Part shown: one piece after another, positions 1 to 7,891 of the stretch
How the letters are laid out: each line of letters opens with the position of its first letter
Position numbering within the stretch: position 1 is the first letter of the stretch
From: Bacillota bacterium
GTDB lineage: Bacteria; Bacillota; UBA4882; UBA8346
Direction of reading: 5' to 3'
Assembly: GCA_023429995.1 (NCBI GenBank)
Contig: JAEZCE010000072.1
Location: 1 to 50,573 of the forward strand
DNA length: 50,573 bases
Position numbers and translations under genes: made by a program
The notes under the pieces: model-generated
Told to the model about the DNA's origin: nothing
Database searches by the model: none
The model's input: the letters and a program-made list of their open reading frames with translations, nothing else

Positions 1-5
1 GCCCG

Positions 6-52
6 GCTTGTCCGGGGTTTAGAATGATTTTTAAGGCCTAGCCCAGAACTTT
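6..52. repeat. Inverted repeat arm, partner at 1043-1089
   Basis: The sequence beginning GCTTGTCCGGGGTTTAGAAT matches, in reverse complement and with few differences, positions 1043-1089. The two arms flank the split-barrel flavoprotein gene at 540-1007. No transposase lies between them. Confidence 0.65.
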
Positions 53-186
53 AGGTCTGGGTGGACAGAATGAGCATAAAGATTTTTAGCCATTTCCTAT
101 TTATGGATGCTTAGCTTGATGACATTGAGGGCGGGGTGAGGTCAGAATAGGCAATTGAAATCCATACAAAATATGGAATATTCCTT

Positions 187-249
187 GACATTGGGGCAAG
201 GGTTAGGTTAAATAGGCGTTCACTTTCTAACAGTGATTTCTGACAACAA
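187..249 (+). repeat. 63-bp direct repeat, copy A
   Basis: It starts GACATTGGGGCAAG and ends TTCTGACAACAA. Copy B lies at 1288-1349 in the same orientation with roughly seven differences and one single-base gap. Both copies lie upstream of genes for flavin-binding proteins (540 and 1391). Confidence 0.75.
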
Positions 250-277
250 AAAAAGTCGGCTAAAAAAAGTTAACGGA

Positions 278-405
278 GACAGGATTTACCGGATTCACGG
301 GATTTACATGATTAAGACCTGGTAAAAATGGGTTGCAAAAAACAGATAATTCATAGGGTTTTAAAAAAATCCCGTAAATCCATAAAATCATGTTAATCCT
401 GTTTA
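278..405. repeat. GGATTTAC-type repeat units in opposed orientation
   Basis: Units such as ACAGGATTTACCGGATT and GGGATTTACATGATTAA occur at 278-316. Related units occur in reverse complement at 367-405. Short GGATTTAC-like tandem units of this kind are scattered in intergenic regions of several bacterial genomes, but their function is unknown to me. Confidence 0.5.
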
Positions 406-539
406 AGTTCTTTTCGTTAGGCCTGCTGTATAGTTTATCTAGCGTGGTTAGGCATTCAAAATATTTATTTCATCCCATATGGCGCTTTGGTACGAAAAGA
501 AAAAGTAAAGGAATGAACCAAAAACAAAGGATATCCACC

Positions 540-1007
540 ATGGAAACATTGGACTATTTTCAAGCCGAAAGGGAAACGATTGATTTTATTTCCCAAAATA
601 ACAAAATGGTTTTGGCGACCTGTTCCGATCAGCGGGTCACTGCAAGAACGATCAGTATCATCCATGACGGAATGAGGATATTTTGTCAAACCGATCAAAA
701 TTTTATCAAATACCGGCAAATCACGGAGAATCCGAATGTTGCGTTAAGCGCCGGGAACATCCAGATCGAGGGTATTGCCCAAATAACAGGACATCCGTTT
801 GAAAACCGTTTTTTCGCGGAGACCTATCAACTTGCGCATCCAAGTTCGTATGAAAAGTATTCCCATCTTAAAGATGAGGTAGTTATCGAAATCATCCCCC
901 ATTTCGTAACGTTCTGGAAATATTCGGAAGGACAAAAGCCGTACCGGGATTTTATCGATGTGAAGAAGAAAGAAGCATGCCGGGAATATTATGAAATTAC
1001 CGGGTAA
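540..1007 (+). CDS. Pyridoxamine 5'-phosphate oxidase-like FMN-binding protein
   Basis: A 155-residue protein with the look of the split-barrel flavin-binding fold (PNPOx-like). It has an N-terminal segment reading VLATCSDQRVTARTISIIHD, then a strand pair ending in an IEGIAQITG-type turn, and a conserved-looking C-terminal strand. Such proteins bind FMN, F420 or heme and act as small reductases; the substrate cannot be read from the sequence. I chose the ATG at 540 because AAAGG at 526-530 sits 9 bases upstream. The open frame extends back to 390, but that part runs through repeats and reads like random sequence. The gene stands alone between repeat elements. Confidence 0.75.
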   Translation: METLDYFQAERETIDFISQNNKMVLATCSDQRVTARTISIIHDGMRIFCQTDQNFIKYRQITENPNVALSAGNIQIEGIAQITGHPFENRFFAETYQLAHPSSYEKYSHLKDEVVIEIIPHFVTFWKYSEGQKPYRDFIDVKKKEACREYYEITG

Positions 1008-1042
1008 AGAAAAATTAAATGCCGAACATTCAATTATCCTTA

Positions 1043-1089
1043 ATGGTTCTGGTCAAGGCCTTAAAAACATTCTAAATCCCGGACAAGCT
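1043..1089. repeat. Inverted repeat arm, partner at 6-52
   Basis: The reverse complement reads GCTTGTCCGGGATTTAGAAT onward and continues to match 6-52 past AAGGCCT. It sits directly after the flavoprotein gene and runs into a hairpin chain. Confidence 0.65.
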
Positions 1090-1090
1090 A

Positions 1091-1192
1091 AAATACGCCA
1101 GCGTATTTTTAAGGAATATCAAGATATTCCAGGGCTGGGTTATGCCTTGAAGCTGCGTGTATAAAAACACGATACCGAGGCCTGGAAGGCCT
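1091..1192. repeat. Chain of four short hairpins
   Basis: The hairpins are AAATACGC-CA-GCGTATTT (1091-1108), GGAATATC-AA-GATATTCC (1113-1130), CGTGT...ACACG (1156-1171) and AGGCCT-GGA-AGGCCT (1178-1192). Four consecutive dyads in about 100 bases suggest a folded repeat element (REP/MITE-like) rather than a single terminator. There is no clear U-tract after the first stems. Confidence 0.6.
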
Positions 1193-1287
1193 TTAGAACG
1201 TTTTTTAATATACCTAGCCCCATCGTTCACGTTGGGGTGGAGAGGTAATCAAACATTATTTTCCGTTTTTTGACAGCACAGTTTAAT

Positions 1288-1349
1288 GACATTGGGGCAA
1301 GAGTTAGGCCAAATAGCGTTCATTTTCTGACAGCGACTTCTGACAACAA
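1288..1349 (+). repeat. 63-bp direct repeat, copy B
   Basis: Near-identical to 187-249, ending in the same TTCTGACAACAA. It stops 41 bases before the start codon of the nitroreductase gene, so it could contribute to that gene's promoter. Confidence 0.75.
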
Positions 1350-1390
1350 TAAAATTTATTTCAACCGATAGGGTTTTAAGGGGTGGCAAT

Positions 1391-2005
1391 ATGGAGTTAA
1401 TGAGGGCTATCCATACGCGAAGAACCGTGAGAGATTTCGCTGAGGAAGCAATTCCCGATCCGGTTATAAAAAAGGCTTTGGAGGCAGGACTAAAGGCGCC
1501 AAGTTACAATCACCAAAAACAATGGGATTTTATTTTGGTTAAAAACAAAGAGATTCGGCTTCAACTTACGCAAACCGAAGCAATGAAGGACAAAGTAGAT
1601 AATGACCTTCAGGAAAAGTTTGAAAAACATGACCCTTTATCCAAAGCCATGTATCTCGAGGCGATACCCAAACAACGAAGAATGATTATGGAAGCCCCGG
1701 AATTATTGATTGTTGTGTATAAGCCAAAAACACCGATCAAAGAGAGTGTGCGGGTGTATGACTTGAACTGCCTGTCTTCGGTGTGGTGTTGTATTGAAAA
1801 TATACTATTATCTCTGGCGGAGGATGAGGTATACGGGGTTACCTTTATCCCACAAAATACGGAACGGATTAAGAATATCCTGAATATTCCATCCGATTTG
1901 GAAGTAGCGGCTTTTATTCCTTTCGGCCGTAAAGCCGAGAATATAACCCTATTGCCTCAAAAAGCAGTCAGTGTGGCGGAAAAATTACATATCAATCAGT
2001 GGTAA
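1391..2005 (+). CDS. Nitroreductase family protein
   Basis: 204 residues. The N-terminus (MRAIHTRRTVRDFAEEAIP...) is the family's conserved FMN-phosphate-contacting RRS/TxRxF segment. It is followed by an APSYNHQKQWDFILV stretch equivalent to the usual APS..N.QPW.F motif. Family members are dimeric FMN enzymes that use NAD(P)H to reduce nitro compounds, quinones or flavins; the natural substrate is not predictable. The ATG at 1391 follows AAGGGG at 1378-1383. It is the first of two distantly similar nitroreductases in the window (the other is at 6681). Confidence 0.85.
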   Translation: MELMRAIHTRRTVRDFAEEAIPDPVIKKALEAGLKAPSYNHQKQWDFILVKNKEIRLQLTQTEAMKDKVDNDLQEKFEKHDPLSKAMYLEAIPKQRRMIMEAPELLIVVYKPKTPIKESVRVYDLNCLSSVWCCIENILLSLAEDEVYGVTFIPQNTERIKNILNIPSDLEVAAFIPFGRKAENITLLPQKAVSVAEKLHINQW

Positions 2006-2041
2006 CTTGTTATACCGGCCAAAAGAGCGCGAGAGGAGAAA

Positions 2042-3259
2042 TTGAAATTGGTCAATGGGAAAAAAGTATATATTGCCATGATAGTTATCTTCCTGTGTTT
2101 TGCGGCGAGCGGCTGTAGATTATCTCCGGAATTCGAAAGAATTCTTGCGGGGGGGAGGCTGTCTGGGGGCAGCATCACTGAAAGTGTAATCCCTTCCCAC
2201 TTTGAGAACCATATGATTTATGTCAAGGCAAGAATCAATGGTAGTGAACGGGAATATAACTTCCTGGTCGATACCGGAGCCTTTATAACCGTAATCAATA
2301 AAAGAATTGCCGACTCGATGGGTTTAAAAAAAGCGGCGGAAGATATCGTCGATGATGCAGCGGGTAATTCCCGGAATATCGATGGAGTGGTTTTGAACTC
2401 GCTGAAAATAGGAGACATAGAGGTCCAAAACTGCGGCGCCCTGGCTGCTGATTTTGGTAACATCGAATCTTTCGGGATAAAATTTGATGGAGTGATTGGC
2501 ACCAATTTCTTACGGTTTTTCATCGTCGATATTGACTACGAAAAGGAAACCCTCACGTTTTCAACCGAGCAAAGCTTTTTCAATCGCTTAAATGCCGCAG
2601 AAGTATCGGGATTGGGAATGGGAACGGCATTTACCTATGTAAACCACGACTTTCGAACCAAGCTTAAACTGGCAGACGGCAATGGGGTTGACGCTTTAAT
2701 CGACACCGGAAATTATGGCGATTTTTTGACATTCCCCACCAAAGATCTGGAACAATTGAAACCGCACTTAAATTGTCCTCTGGTAAAATCACAGGGCGCC
2801 ATCACAATGAGCGCTTTTGGCGGTTCAAACGCCATGCTCTCCCGGATCAATGAAATTCAGATCGCCGGCGCCCGGATCCGCAATCTCCCGGTAGCCTTTG
2901 TTAATAGCGACCATGTCAACATCTCCAGCGGGTTTCTGGCTCATTTCAAGGTGATCATCAACTATCCCAAAAAGAAGATATTTTTGATCCGGAATCAACG
3001 TAAACCCTTTGAAACCAATATATTATCCTTTGGTTTTACGCCCCAATACGGTGCCGATGGAAAACTCTATATTGTCGGAATCTGGGAAGGATCACCCGCT
3101 GAAAAAAATGGTCTTAAAGTAGGGGATCAAATTATCCGGCTAACTTATGAAGGACCGGACAGGGCGGATCTGGTTATCCAAAATGAAAATGGCGAAAAGG
3201 AAATCCCGTTAAAAGCAGCCCCGTTGTTGCCCGCGCTCGATAGGGACGTGACGGAATGA
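2042..3259 (+). CDS. Aspartyl protease-like lipoprotein with PDZ domain
   Basis: 405 residues, TTG start behind GAGAGGAG. The N-terminus is a lipoprotein signal with lipobox A-A-S-G-C (Cys25), so the mature protein should be membrane-anchored outside the cytoplasm. Two retropepsin-type catalytic motifs occur: FLVDTGAFITVI (Asp77) and ALIDTGNYGDFLTF (Asp221). Each opens a separate lobe, giving a pepsin-like two-lobed enzyme in one chain. Residues about 330-393 form a PDZ domain (LYIVGIWEGSPAEKNGLKVGD), normally used to bind C-terminal peptides. Envelope-protein processing is a reasonable guess; the target is unknown. Its last codon overlaps the start of a broken kinase gene. Confidence 0.8.
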   Translation: MKLVNGKKVYIAMIVIFLCFAASGCRLSPEFERILAGGRLSGGSITESVIPSHFENHMIYVKARINGSEREYNFLVDTGAFITVINKRIADSMGLKKAAEDIVDDAAGNSRNIDGVVLNSLKIGDIEVQNCGALAADFGNIESFGIKFDGVIGTNFLRFFIVDIDYEKETLTFSTEQSFFNRLNAAEVSGLGMGTAFTYVNHDFRTKLKLADGNGVDALIDTGNYGDFLTFPTKDLEQLKPHLNCPLVKSQGAITMSAFGGSNAMLSRINEIQIAGARIRNLPVAFVNSDHVNISSGFLAHFKVIINYPKKKIFLIRNQRKPFETNILSFGFTPQYGADGKLYIVGIWEGSPAEKNGLKVGDQIIRLTYEGPDRADLVIQNENGEKEIPLKAAPLLPALDRDVTE

Positions 3260-3440
3260 TCGGAGCCCTGATTGGTAAAGGAAATACAGCCGATGTTTTT
3301 GAGATGGGCAATGATAAGGTTATCAAATTGTTTCATCCGGGTTATTCATTCAGTGGGAATTGAGAGATGAGCAAACCGAAGAAAAAAACGCAATTTTAGA
3401 TTATCCGGCGGTTCGCTTATGCCGAAAATAACATTGCAAG
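3256..3440 (+). pseudogene. Truncated, frameshifted APH-like kinase fragment
   Basis: Translation from the ATG at 3256 gives MIGALIGKGNTADVFEMGND and then KVIKLFHPGYSFSGN before a stop at 3363. This closely resembles the nucleotide-binding start of aminoglycoside phosphotransferase/choline-kinase-like enzymes (G-x-G-x-T-A-x-V-F, then the VxK lysine). After the stop, the next frame reads WELRDEQTEEKNAILDYPAV, which would suit the following helix of the same fold. This suggests a frameshift, with the remaining 200 or so residues lost. The ATG overlaps the preceding stop codon, as in a translationally coupled pair. Confidence 0.55.
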
Positions 3441-3472
3441 GGTAAAATAAATTGAGATAGGGGCGGATAGGA

Positions 3473-4090
3473 ATGGATGAACAGCTTTTGTCATTATCGA
3501 AGACTTTAAAAAACCGGGGGTTTCAAGTGGAGGTTTGTGAATCTATTACAGAAGCGGCTGAAATAGTCCATGAAATCATCGGTAAAGATTCTCCGGTAAG
3601 TTCCATCGGCTTCGGCAATTCCATTACCGTGAAAAGCGCCGGACTTCAGGCGAGTTTGTCCAAACTCGCCAAGGAACTGTATATCCATATTCCGGTTGGC
3701 ACGGAAGATATGAAAGAAATCGATCGCAAGGCCTTAACAGCCGATTTTTATCTGACATCGGCCAATGCCGTTTCCCTCGATGGACATCTTATCAATATTG
3801 ACGGGAATGGTAACCGGACTGCCGCAACATGCTTTGGCCCGAAACAGGTTATTTATTTAATCGGCAAGAATAAAATCGCCAAAACCCTTGAAGATGCAAT
3901 GGCGCGCGCCAAAAGCGCCGCTGTTTTGAATGCCAAAAGATACAATAAAAAAACTCCCTGTGTTCAAACGGGAAAATGCGAAAATTGCAATTCTCCGGAA
4001 TGTATCTGCTCCGTGATGACGATTCATCGGAGAAAACCCAATGGAGTCAATATGACGATCATTTTAATCAATGAAGAAGCGGGATTTTGA
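3473..4090 (+). CDS. LUD domain protein (LutC/YkgG-like)
   Basis: 205 residues of the LUD (DUF162) family. It has an N-terminal helical part with SIGFGNSITVKSAGL, a central TADFYLTSANAVSLDGHLIN segment and an NRTAATCFGPKQVIYLIGKNKI segment. The C-terminus is Cys-rich (CVQTGKCENCNSPECIC), usual for the short, stand-alone members. LutC proteins take part in L-lactate oxidation with LutA and LutB, but no lutAB lies nearby, so the role here is open. The coding end almost touches the ribosome binding site of the next gene. Confidence 0.8.
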   Translation: MDEQLLSLSKTLKNRGFQVEVCESITEAAEIVHEIIGKDSPVSSIGFGNSITVKSAGLQASLSKLAKELYIHIPVGTEDMKEIDRKALTADFYLTSANAVSLDGHLINIDGNGNRTAATCFGPKQVIYLIGKNKIAKTLEDAMARAKSAAVLNAKRYNKKTPCVQTGKCENCNSPECICSVMTIHRRKPNGVNMTIILINEEAGF

Positions 4091-4103
4091 GGGGAGGTTT
4101 TGT

Positions 4104-4745
4104 ATGAATAGGGAAAGGGTTCATCAAAGCAATATTTGTAAAATCTTATTGGCTATGGGGATTGCTTCAACGCTGCTTTATCCTATAACCGATATCCTTG
4201 CAGGGATGCTTTACAAGGGCTATAGCTTTAATGAACAAGCCATCAGTGAATTGTTTGCCATAGGCGCACCCACCAGCCGTATGGTCGTTTCGCTTTTCAC
4301 AATTTGCAGTGTACTTTTTATAGGGTTTGGTCTGGGAATAGGGTTATCATCGAATAACCGTCTTCAGCGTATCCTGGCGGTAATGGTCATCGGAAACGCC
4401 ATCAACAGCTTAGTTTTGTGGAATTTTTTCCCGATGCACATGCGTGGCGCCGAAGCAACCTTTACCGATACCATGCACACGATTTTGGCGATCAACCCCT
4501 TCATTTTGATCAGCATTATTTTGGGAGCCGTGATTTTTAAAGGCTGGTTCAGGTTTTATTCCCTGGGAACAATCTTGTTACTTCTAATACCTGCTGTGAT
4601 GTCATTTTCGTATATTCCCTTGCTTATGGCCCATCAGCCGACTCCCTGGATGGGATTTACCGAACGTCTCTCTCAATATGGGCATCAATTGTGGCATGGG
4701 ATATTAGCCATTATACTCATACGCGGACAAAGCAATGGGAAGTGA
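4104..4745 (+). CDS. DUF998-like integral membrane protein
   Basis: 213 residues with about six hydrophobic segments (for example ILLAMGIASTLLYPITDILAG, FTICSVLFIGFGLGIGL, LLLLIPAVMSFSYIPLLMA). Charged and His-containing loops include NFFPMHMRGAEATFTDTMH. The pattern matches DUF998-type membrane proteins of unknown function. I start it at the ATG at 4104 because GAGGGGAGG at 4089-4097 is a strong ribosome binding site. The frame is open from 4071 but would overlap the LUD gene. The two genes are probably co-transcribed. Confidence 0.7.
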   Translation: MNRERVHQSNICKILLAMGIASTLLYPITDILAGMLYKGYSFNEQAISELFAIGAPTSRMVVSLFTICSVLFIGFGLGIGLSSNNRLQRILAVMVIGNAINSLVLWNFFPMHMRGAEATFTDTMHTILAINPFILISIILGAVIFKGWFRFYSLGTILLLLIPAVMSFSYIPLLMAHQPTPWMGFTERLSQYGHQLWHGILAIILIRGQSNGK

Positions 4746-4810
4746 AGAAGGATTGGAAATCTATCATACGACCAAGTGATGGATCATATCGATCGTTACC
4801 GTATTTTTAG

Positions 4811-4890
4811 AGTTCTGCTTCAGCCGTGGCTGGCGCAGAACTCATTTGTGCGCCCAGCATGGGCGCAATTTAACGGGTGGGGGAATGAGC
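4811..4890. repeat. Tandem hairpins between convergent genes; possible group II intron remnant
   Basis: A long hairpin (AGTTCTGC at 4811-4818 pairing with GCAGAACT at 4835-4842, with an inner CAGCC/GGCTG pair) is followed by a perfect one (TGCGCCC-AGCAT-GGGCGCA, 4849-4867) and then AACGGGTGGGGG. It can act as a transcription end for the flanking convergent genes. The GTGCGCCC...GGGCGC...GGGTG order also resembles the 5' end of bacterial group II introns, some of which insert just after terminator hairpins. No reverse transcriptase is present. Confidence 0.4.
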
Positions 4891-4938
4891 TCTGAAACGA
4901 ACGTATCAAAAGTTACATCATAGGCTGGGTAAATTACT

Positions 4939-6567
4939 TTAAAAAATAAAATCCGTCGATAAAAAGTTGGACTTCCGTTCCTGGATGATTTCGGCCAGCA
5001 GTTCTTTATTGTTTTCATTTTCCTTGGCCGCCACCAAAGTTCTGATGGAAAAAACCCTCAAGGCATCGGATACCGATAAGGTACCCTCCGCCGAGTCTTT
5101 GCGCCCGGTAAAAGGGAAAATATCGGGTCCTCTTTGACATTGGCTGTTAATGTTGACCCGCGAGACCTGGTTTACCAGCGGATCGACCAAAGCGGCGATC
5201 TCGTCGGGGTTTTTGCTGAAAATGCTGACTTGCTGTCCATAATTGGATTCCTCAATATAACCAATGGGCGTTGAAATTTCTTCGAAAGGAATCACCGGAA
5301 TCACCGGTCCGAACTGTTCCTCATGATAAACCCGCATATTTTCATTGACCGGATAGAGCAGGGCGGGAGTAAATATGGAATGAAAGGGTGTTCCGCCGCC
5401 TTCATTGATTACCTTCGCCCCTTTGGTCAGGGCGTCGGAAACCAGCTCCGCCAAATAATCGGTTTTGTTGTTTTCCGGCAAGGGCGTGATTTGAACATTC
5501 GGACTCCAGGGCATACCGATATGGAGATTGTTGATGGCTGCCGCCAATTTTTCTAAAAACGGTTGGGCCACGCTTTGGTGAACGAATATCAACTTTAGGG
5601 CTGTACAACGTTGGCCGTTGTAGGAGAGAGTTCCCAATAAGCACTCCTGCACAGCCAGATCCAGATCGGCATCCGGAAGGATAATTGCCGGATTTTTAGC
5701 GTCAAGCCCCAGCACCGAGCGGAGCCGGTGGGGTTTGGGATGTTGCTTTTTGATGGTGTCCGCGATTTTACTGGTGCCGATAAAGGCCAGCACATCGATT
5801 TTTCCGGAGCTCATCAAAGGTGAAATGATATTGGAACCCCGTCCGTAAACAAAATTAATGACTCCCGGCGGGAAACAGTCCCGGAAAATCGGGAGCAGGG
5901 GCCGGTATAGTAAAGTTCCAAGCTTCGGCGGTTTACAAATCACGGTATTCCCCATAATCAACGCCGGAATCAAGGTGGTAAAGGTTTCATTCAGCGGGTA
6001 GTTAAAGGGGCCCATACTCAGCGTGACACCCAGAGAGGACCGGCGGACCTGGCCGATAATGCCTTCTTCGATTTGAAAACGGGACGAAACCCGGTCCAGT
6101 TCTTTGACAGCCTCGATAGTGCCGCAGATATAATCGAGGGTCCGGTCAAATTCTTTTGTGGAATCCTGATAACTCTTTCCGATTTCCCACATCAGCAGTT
6201 TGACAATTTCCGCCTTTTCCGCTTTCATGCGGCGGGCGAATTCCTGCATATGCTGGATTCTTTTGGCTACCGGCATGGTGGGCCAAAGCCCTTTCCCGTT
6301 ATCATAGGCCTTTACAGCAGCAGACAGCACTTCCAGGATGGTTTCTTCCGCTAATAGGGGATAAGAGCCAAGAAGTTTCGGGGTGAAAGCGCCGTCCGGG
6401 CCGGCGATAAAAACGGGTGAAAAAACCTCCTGGGTGGGACCATTCCACTTCCTAAGTTCGCCGTTTATCAGAAATTCATTTTGGCAAATCGGTTCTTTGA
6501 TTTGAAATTCCGTAGGAATTTCGTTTTCAGCGGGGAATAATTGATCCATATCCGTTGAATGAGTCAC
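4939..6567 (-). CDS. gapN: NADP-dependent non-phosphorylating glyceraldehyde-3-phosphate dehydrogenase (aldehyde dehydrogenase family)
   Basis: 542 residues, the length of the longer bacterial GapN branch, with its N-terminus PAENEIPTEFQIKEPI and FLINGELRKWNGP. The catalytic Cys lies in SYNGQRCTALK, and MGPFNYPLNETF is the conserved substrate/cofactor segment. GapN oxidises glyceraldehyde-3-P directly to 3-phosphoglycerate, making NADPH. The usual ELGGK general-base motif reads LGLDAKNPAI here. I choose the GTG at 6567 because AGGAGGT (6580-6574) lies 6 bases upstream. An open frame extends to a TTG at 6618 that lacks a good ribosome binding site. The gene is divergent from the next nitroreductase. 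Confidence 0.75.
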   Translation of the reverse strand: MTHSTDMDQLFPAENEIPTEFQIKEPICQNEFLINGELRKWNGPTQEVFSPVFIAGPDGAFTPKLLGSYPLLAEETILEVLSAAVKAYDNGKGLWPTMPVAKRIQHMQEFARRMKAEKAEIVKLLMWEIGKSYQDSTKEFDRTLDYICGTIEAVKELDRVSSRFQIEEGIIGQVRRSSLGVTLSMGPFNYPLNETFTTLIPALIMGNTVICKPPKLGTLLYRPLLPIFRDCFPPGVINFVYGRGSNIISPLMSSGKIDVLAFIGTSKIADTIKKQHPKPHRLRSVLGLDAKNPAIILPDADLDLAVQECLLGTLSYNGQRCTALKLIFVHQSVAQPFLEKLAAAINNLHIGMPWSPNVQITPLPENNKTDYLAELVSDALTKGAKVINEGGGTPFHSIFTPALLYPVNENMRVYHEEQFGPVIPVIPFEEISTPIGYIEESNYGQQVSIFSKNPDEIAALVDPLVNQVSRVNINSQCQRGPDIFPFTGRKDSAEGTLSVSDALRVFSIRTLVAAKENENNKELLAEIIQERKSNFLSTDFIF

Positions 6568-6680
6568 TTTGCGACCTCCTGTTTCCATTGACCTTGTTAG
6601 AGATAAGTTCTTGCTCAAAAAAAATTATCCTTTTTTATAAATGTTGGACGATAAAATTGATTGCATTGGAGGAATAATTG

Positions 6681-7214
6681 ATGCTTCTCTCCGTAATCCG
6701 GAAACGCCGCAGCATCCGAAAGTATCTACAAAAGCCCATTGAACCCGAAAAACAGGATGCGTTGATTGAAGCGGCATTAAGGGCGCCATCTTCAAGAGGG
6801 CTTAATCCATGGGAGTTTATCATCGTCGATAATCCCGACTTGCTGAACAGGCTATCTTCTTCCAAACAGTACGGTTCTTCTTTCTTAAAGGAGGCCTCTT
6901 TGGCGATAGTGATTTGCGCTGACGCCCAGAAAAGCGATGTTTGGATTGAGGATACATCTATTGCGGCGACTTACATTCAATTAACCGCGGAGTCGCTTGG
7001 AATCGGGAGTTGTTGGATTCAAATCCGGGAGCGGATGCGCGATAATGATCAAACGGCAGAAAATTTTATCCAAGAGATTTTGGGGATCCCGGAACAGTTG
7101 AAAGTGGATTCCATCATTGCGCTTGGTTATCCCGGGGAAACTCCCAAGCCCCATGAAAAAGATAAATTACAATACCAAAAGGTATCCTATAATCGTTACG
7201 GGAACCGGAAATAA
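6681..7214 (+). CDS. Nitroreductase family protein
   Basis: 177 residues. The start LLSVIRKRRSIRKYLQKPIE is the conserved RRSIRxY FMN-contact motif. APSSRGLNPWEFIIVD and the ESLGIGSCWIQIRER segment (dimer and FMN binding) follow, with a C-terminal IALGYPGETPKPHEKDKL. Members reduce small electrophiles with NAD(P)H. The ATG at 6681 sits 6 bases after GGAGGAA (6668-6674). An alternative TTG at 6678 is too close to it. The gene shares a short divergent promoter region with gapN. Confidence 0.85.
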   Translation: MLLSVIRKRRSIRKYLQKPIEPEKQDALIEAALRAPSSRGLNPWEFIIVDNPDLLNRLSSSKQYGSSFLKEASLAIVICADAQKSDVWIEDTSIAATYIQLTAESLGIGSCWIQIRERMRDNDQTAENFIQEILGIPEQLKVDSIIALGYPGETPKPHEKDKLQYQKVSYNRYGNRK

Positions 7215-7348
7215 CCCGAGCGCTCAGGGGGAATACTTTAGCTATAGGATAATCGATCGCTAAGAAAAAGTCTAGTTATATTTTGAAACCTCAATTATAC
7301 TATGAATAACTGGCGGCCAGAAATTTAAATCGTAAAGAGGTTTTAATA

Positions 7349-7891
7349 TTGGATAAGCTAAAAATCAAAAATATTCCCCTGGGTCCTTTTCCAACCATTC
7401 TGGCGGGGGCGGATGTCGACGGAAAGCCTAATTATGCCACAGTTGGAGCATGTGGAGTGGTTTGTTTGGAGCCTGTTCTTTATATTTCGTTGAAAAGCAC
7501 TCACTACACAACACGCGGTGTTCAAGAAAGGGGTTATTTCAGCGTGAATATCCCTACGGCGGACATGGTTTCTCAAACGGATTATTGCGGGATAGTATCC
7601 GGCAAAAACAGCGATAAATCCTTGATCTTCACCGCGTTTTATGATGAACTCGGGAAGGCTCCTTTGATTAGGGAGTGCCCCGTTAATTTTCTCTGCAAAG
7701 TGATTCAAACTTTACCGATTTCAGGTTTTGAAATGTTCTTCGGTGAAATTGTGGCAACCTATGCAAACCCGGAGTGTATCACCGATGGCAGTCCGGATCC
7801 GGTAAAAATCAATCCGCTGTTGATGATGGGCGCCCATTATTGGAGTATCGGCTCATCCGTGGGCAGTGTTTATAAAACGGGTAAGATATAA
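7349..7891 (+). CDS. Flavin reductase-like domain protein (flavoredoxin type)
   Basis: 180 residues of the FMN-binding split-barrel flavin-reductase family. It begins PLGPFPTILAGADVDGKPNY, has SLKSTHYTTRGVQERGYFSV, where the flavin phosphate site is expected, and NFLCKVIQTLPISGFEMFFGEI near the end. Such proteins transfer electrons via FMN or supply reduced flavin. The TTG start at 7349 follows AAAGAGG at 7334-7340. It stands alone. With 540, 1391 and 6681 it makes a fourth flavin-dependent redox gene in 7.5 kb. Confidence 0.8.
   Translation: MDKLKIKNIPLGPFPTILAGADVDGKPNYATVGACGVVCLEPVLYISLKSTHYTTRGVQERGYFSVNIPTADMVSQTDYCGIVSGKNSDKSLIFTAFYDELGKAPLIRECPVNFLCKVIQTLPISGFEMFFGEIVATYANPECITDGSPDPVKINPLLMMGAHYWSIGSSVGSVYKTGKI

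Larger units (their letters stand above)
1..539. other. Non-coding, repeat-rich left edge
   Basis: No gene is supported here. The stretch holds one arm of an inverted repeat (6-52), one copy of a 63-bp direct repeat (187-249) and GGATTTAC-type repeat units (about 278-405). An open frame running from 390 into the gene at 540 passes through these repeats and is not regarded as coding before 540. Confidence 0.7.
1008..1390. other. Intergenic region with hairpin chain and repeats
   Basis: No gene is seen. The region holds the second inverted-repeat arm (1043-1089), a chain of short perfect hairpins (1091-1192) and copy B of the direct repeat (1288-1349). Confidence 0.7.

Noticed and set aside
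390..539. N-terminal extension of the flavoprotein frame
   Set aside because: It runs through repeat sequence, and a well-placed ribosome binding site supports the start at 540.
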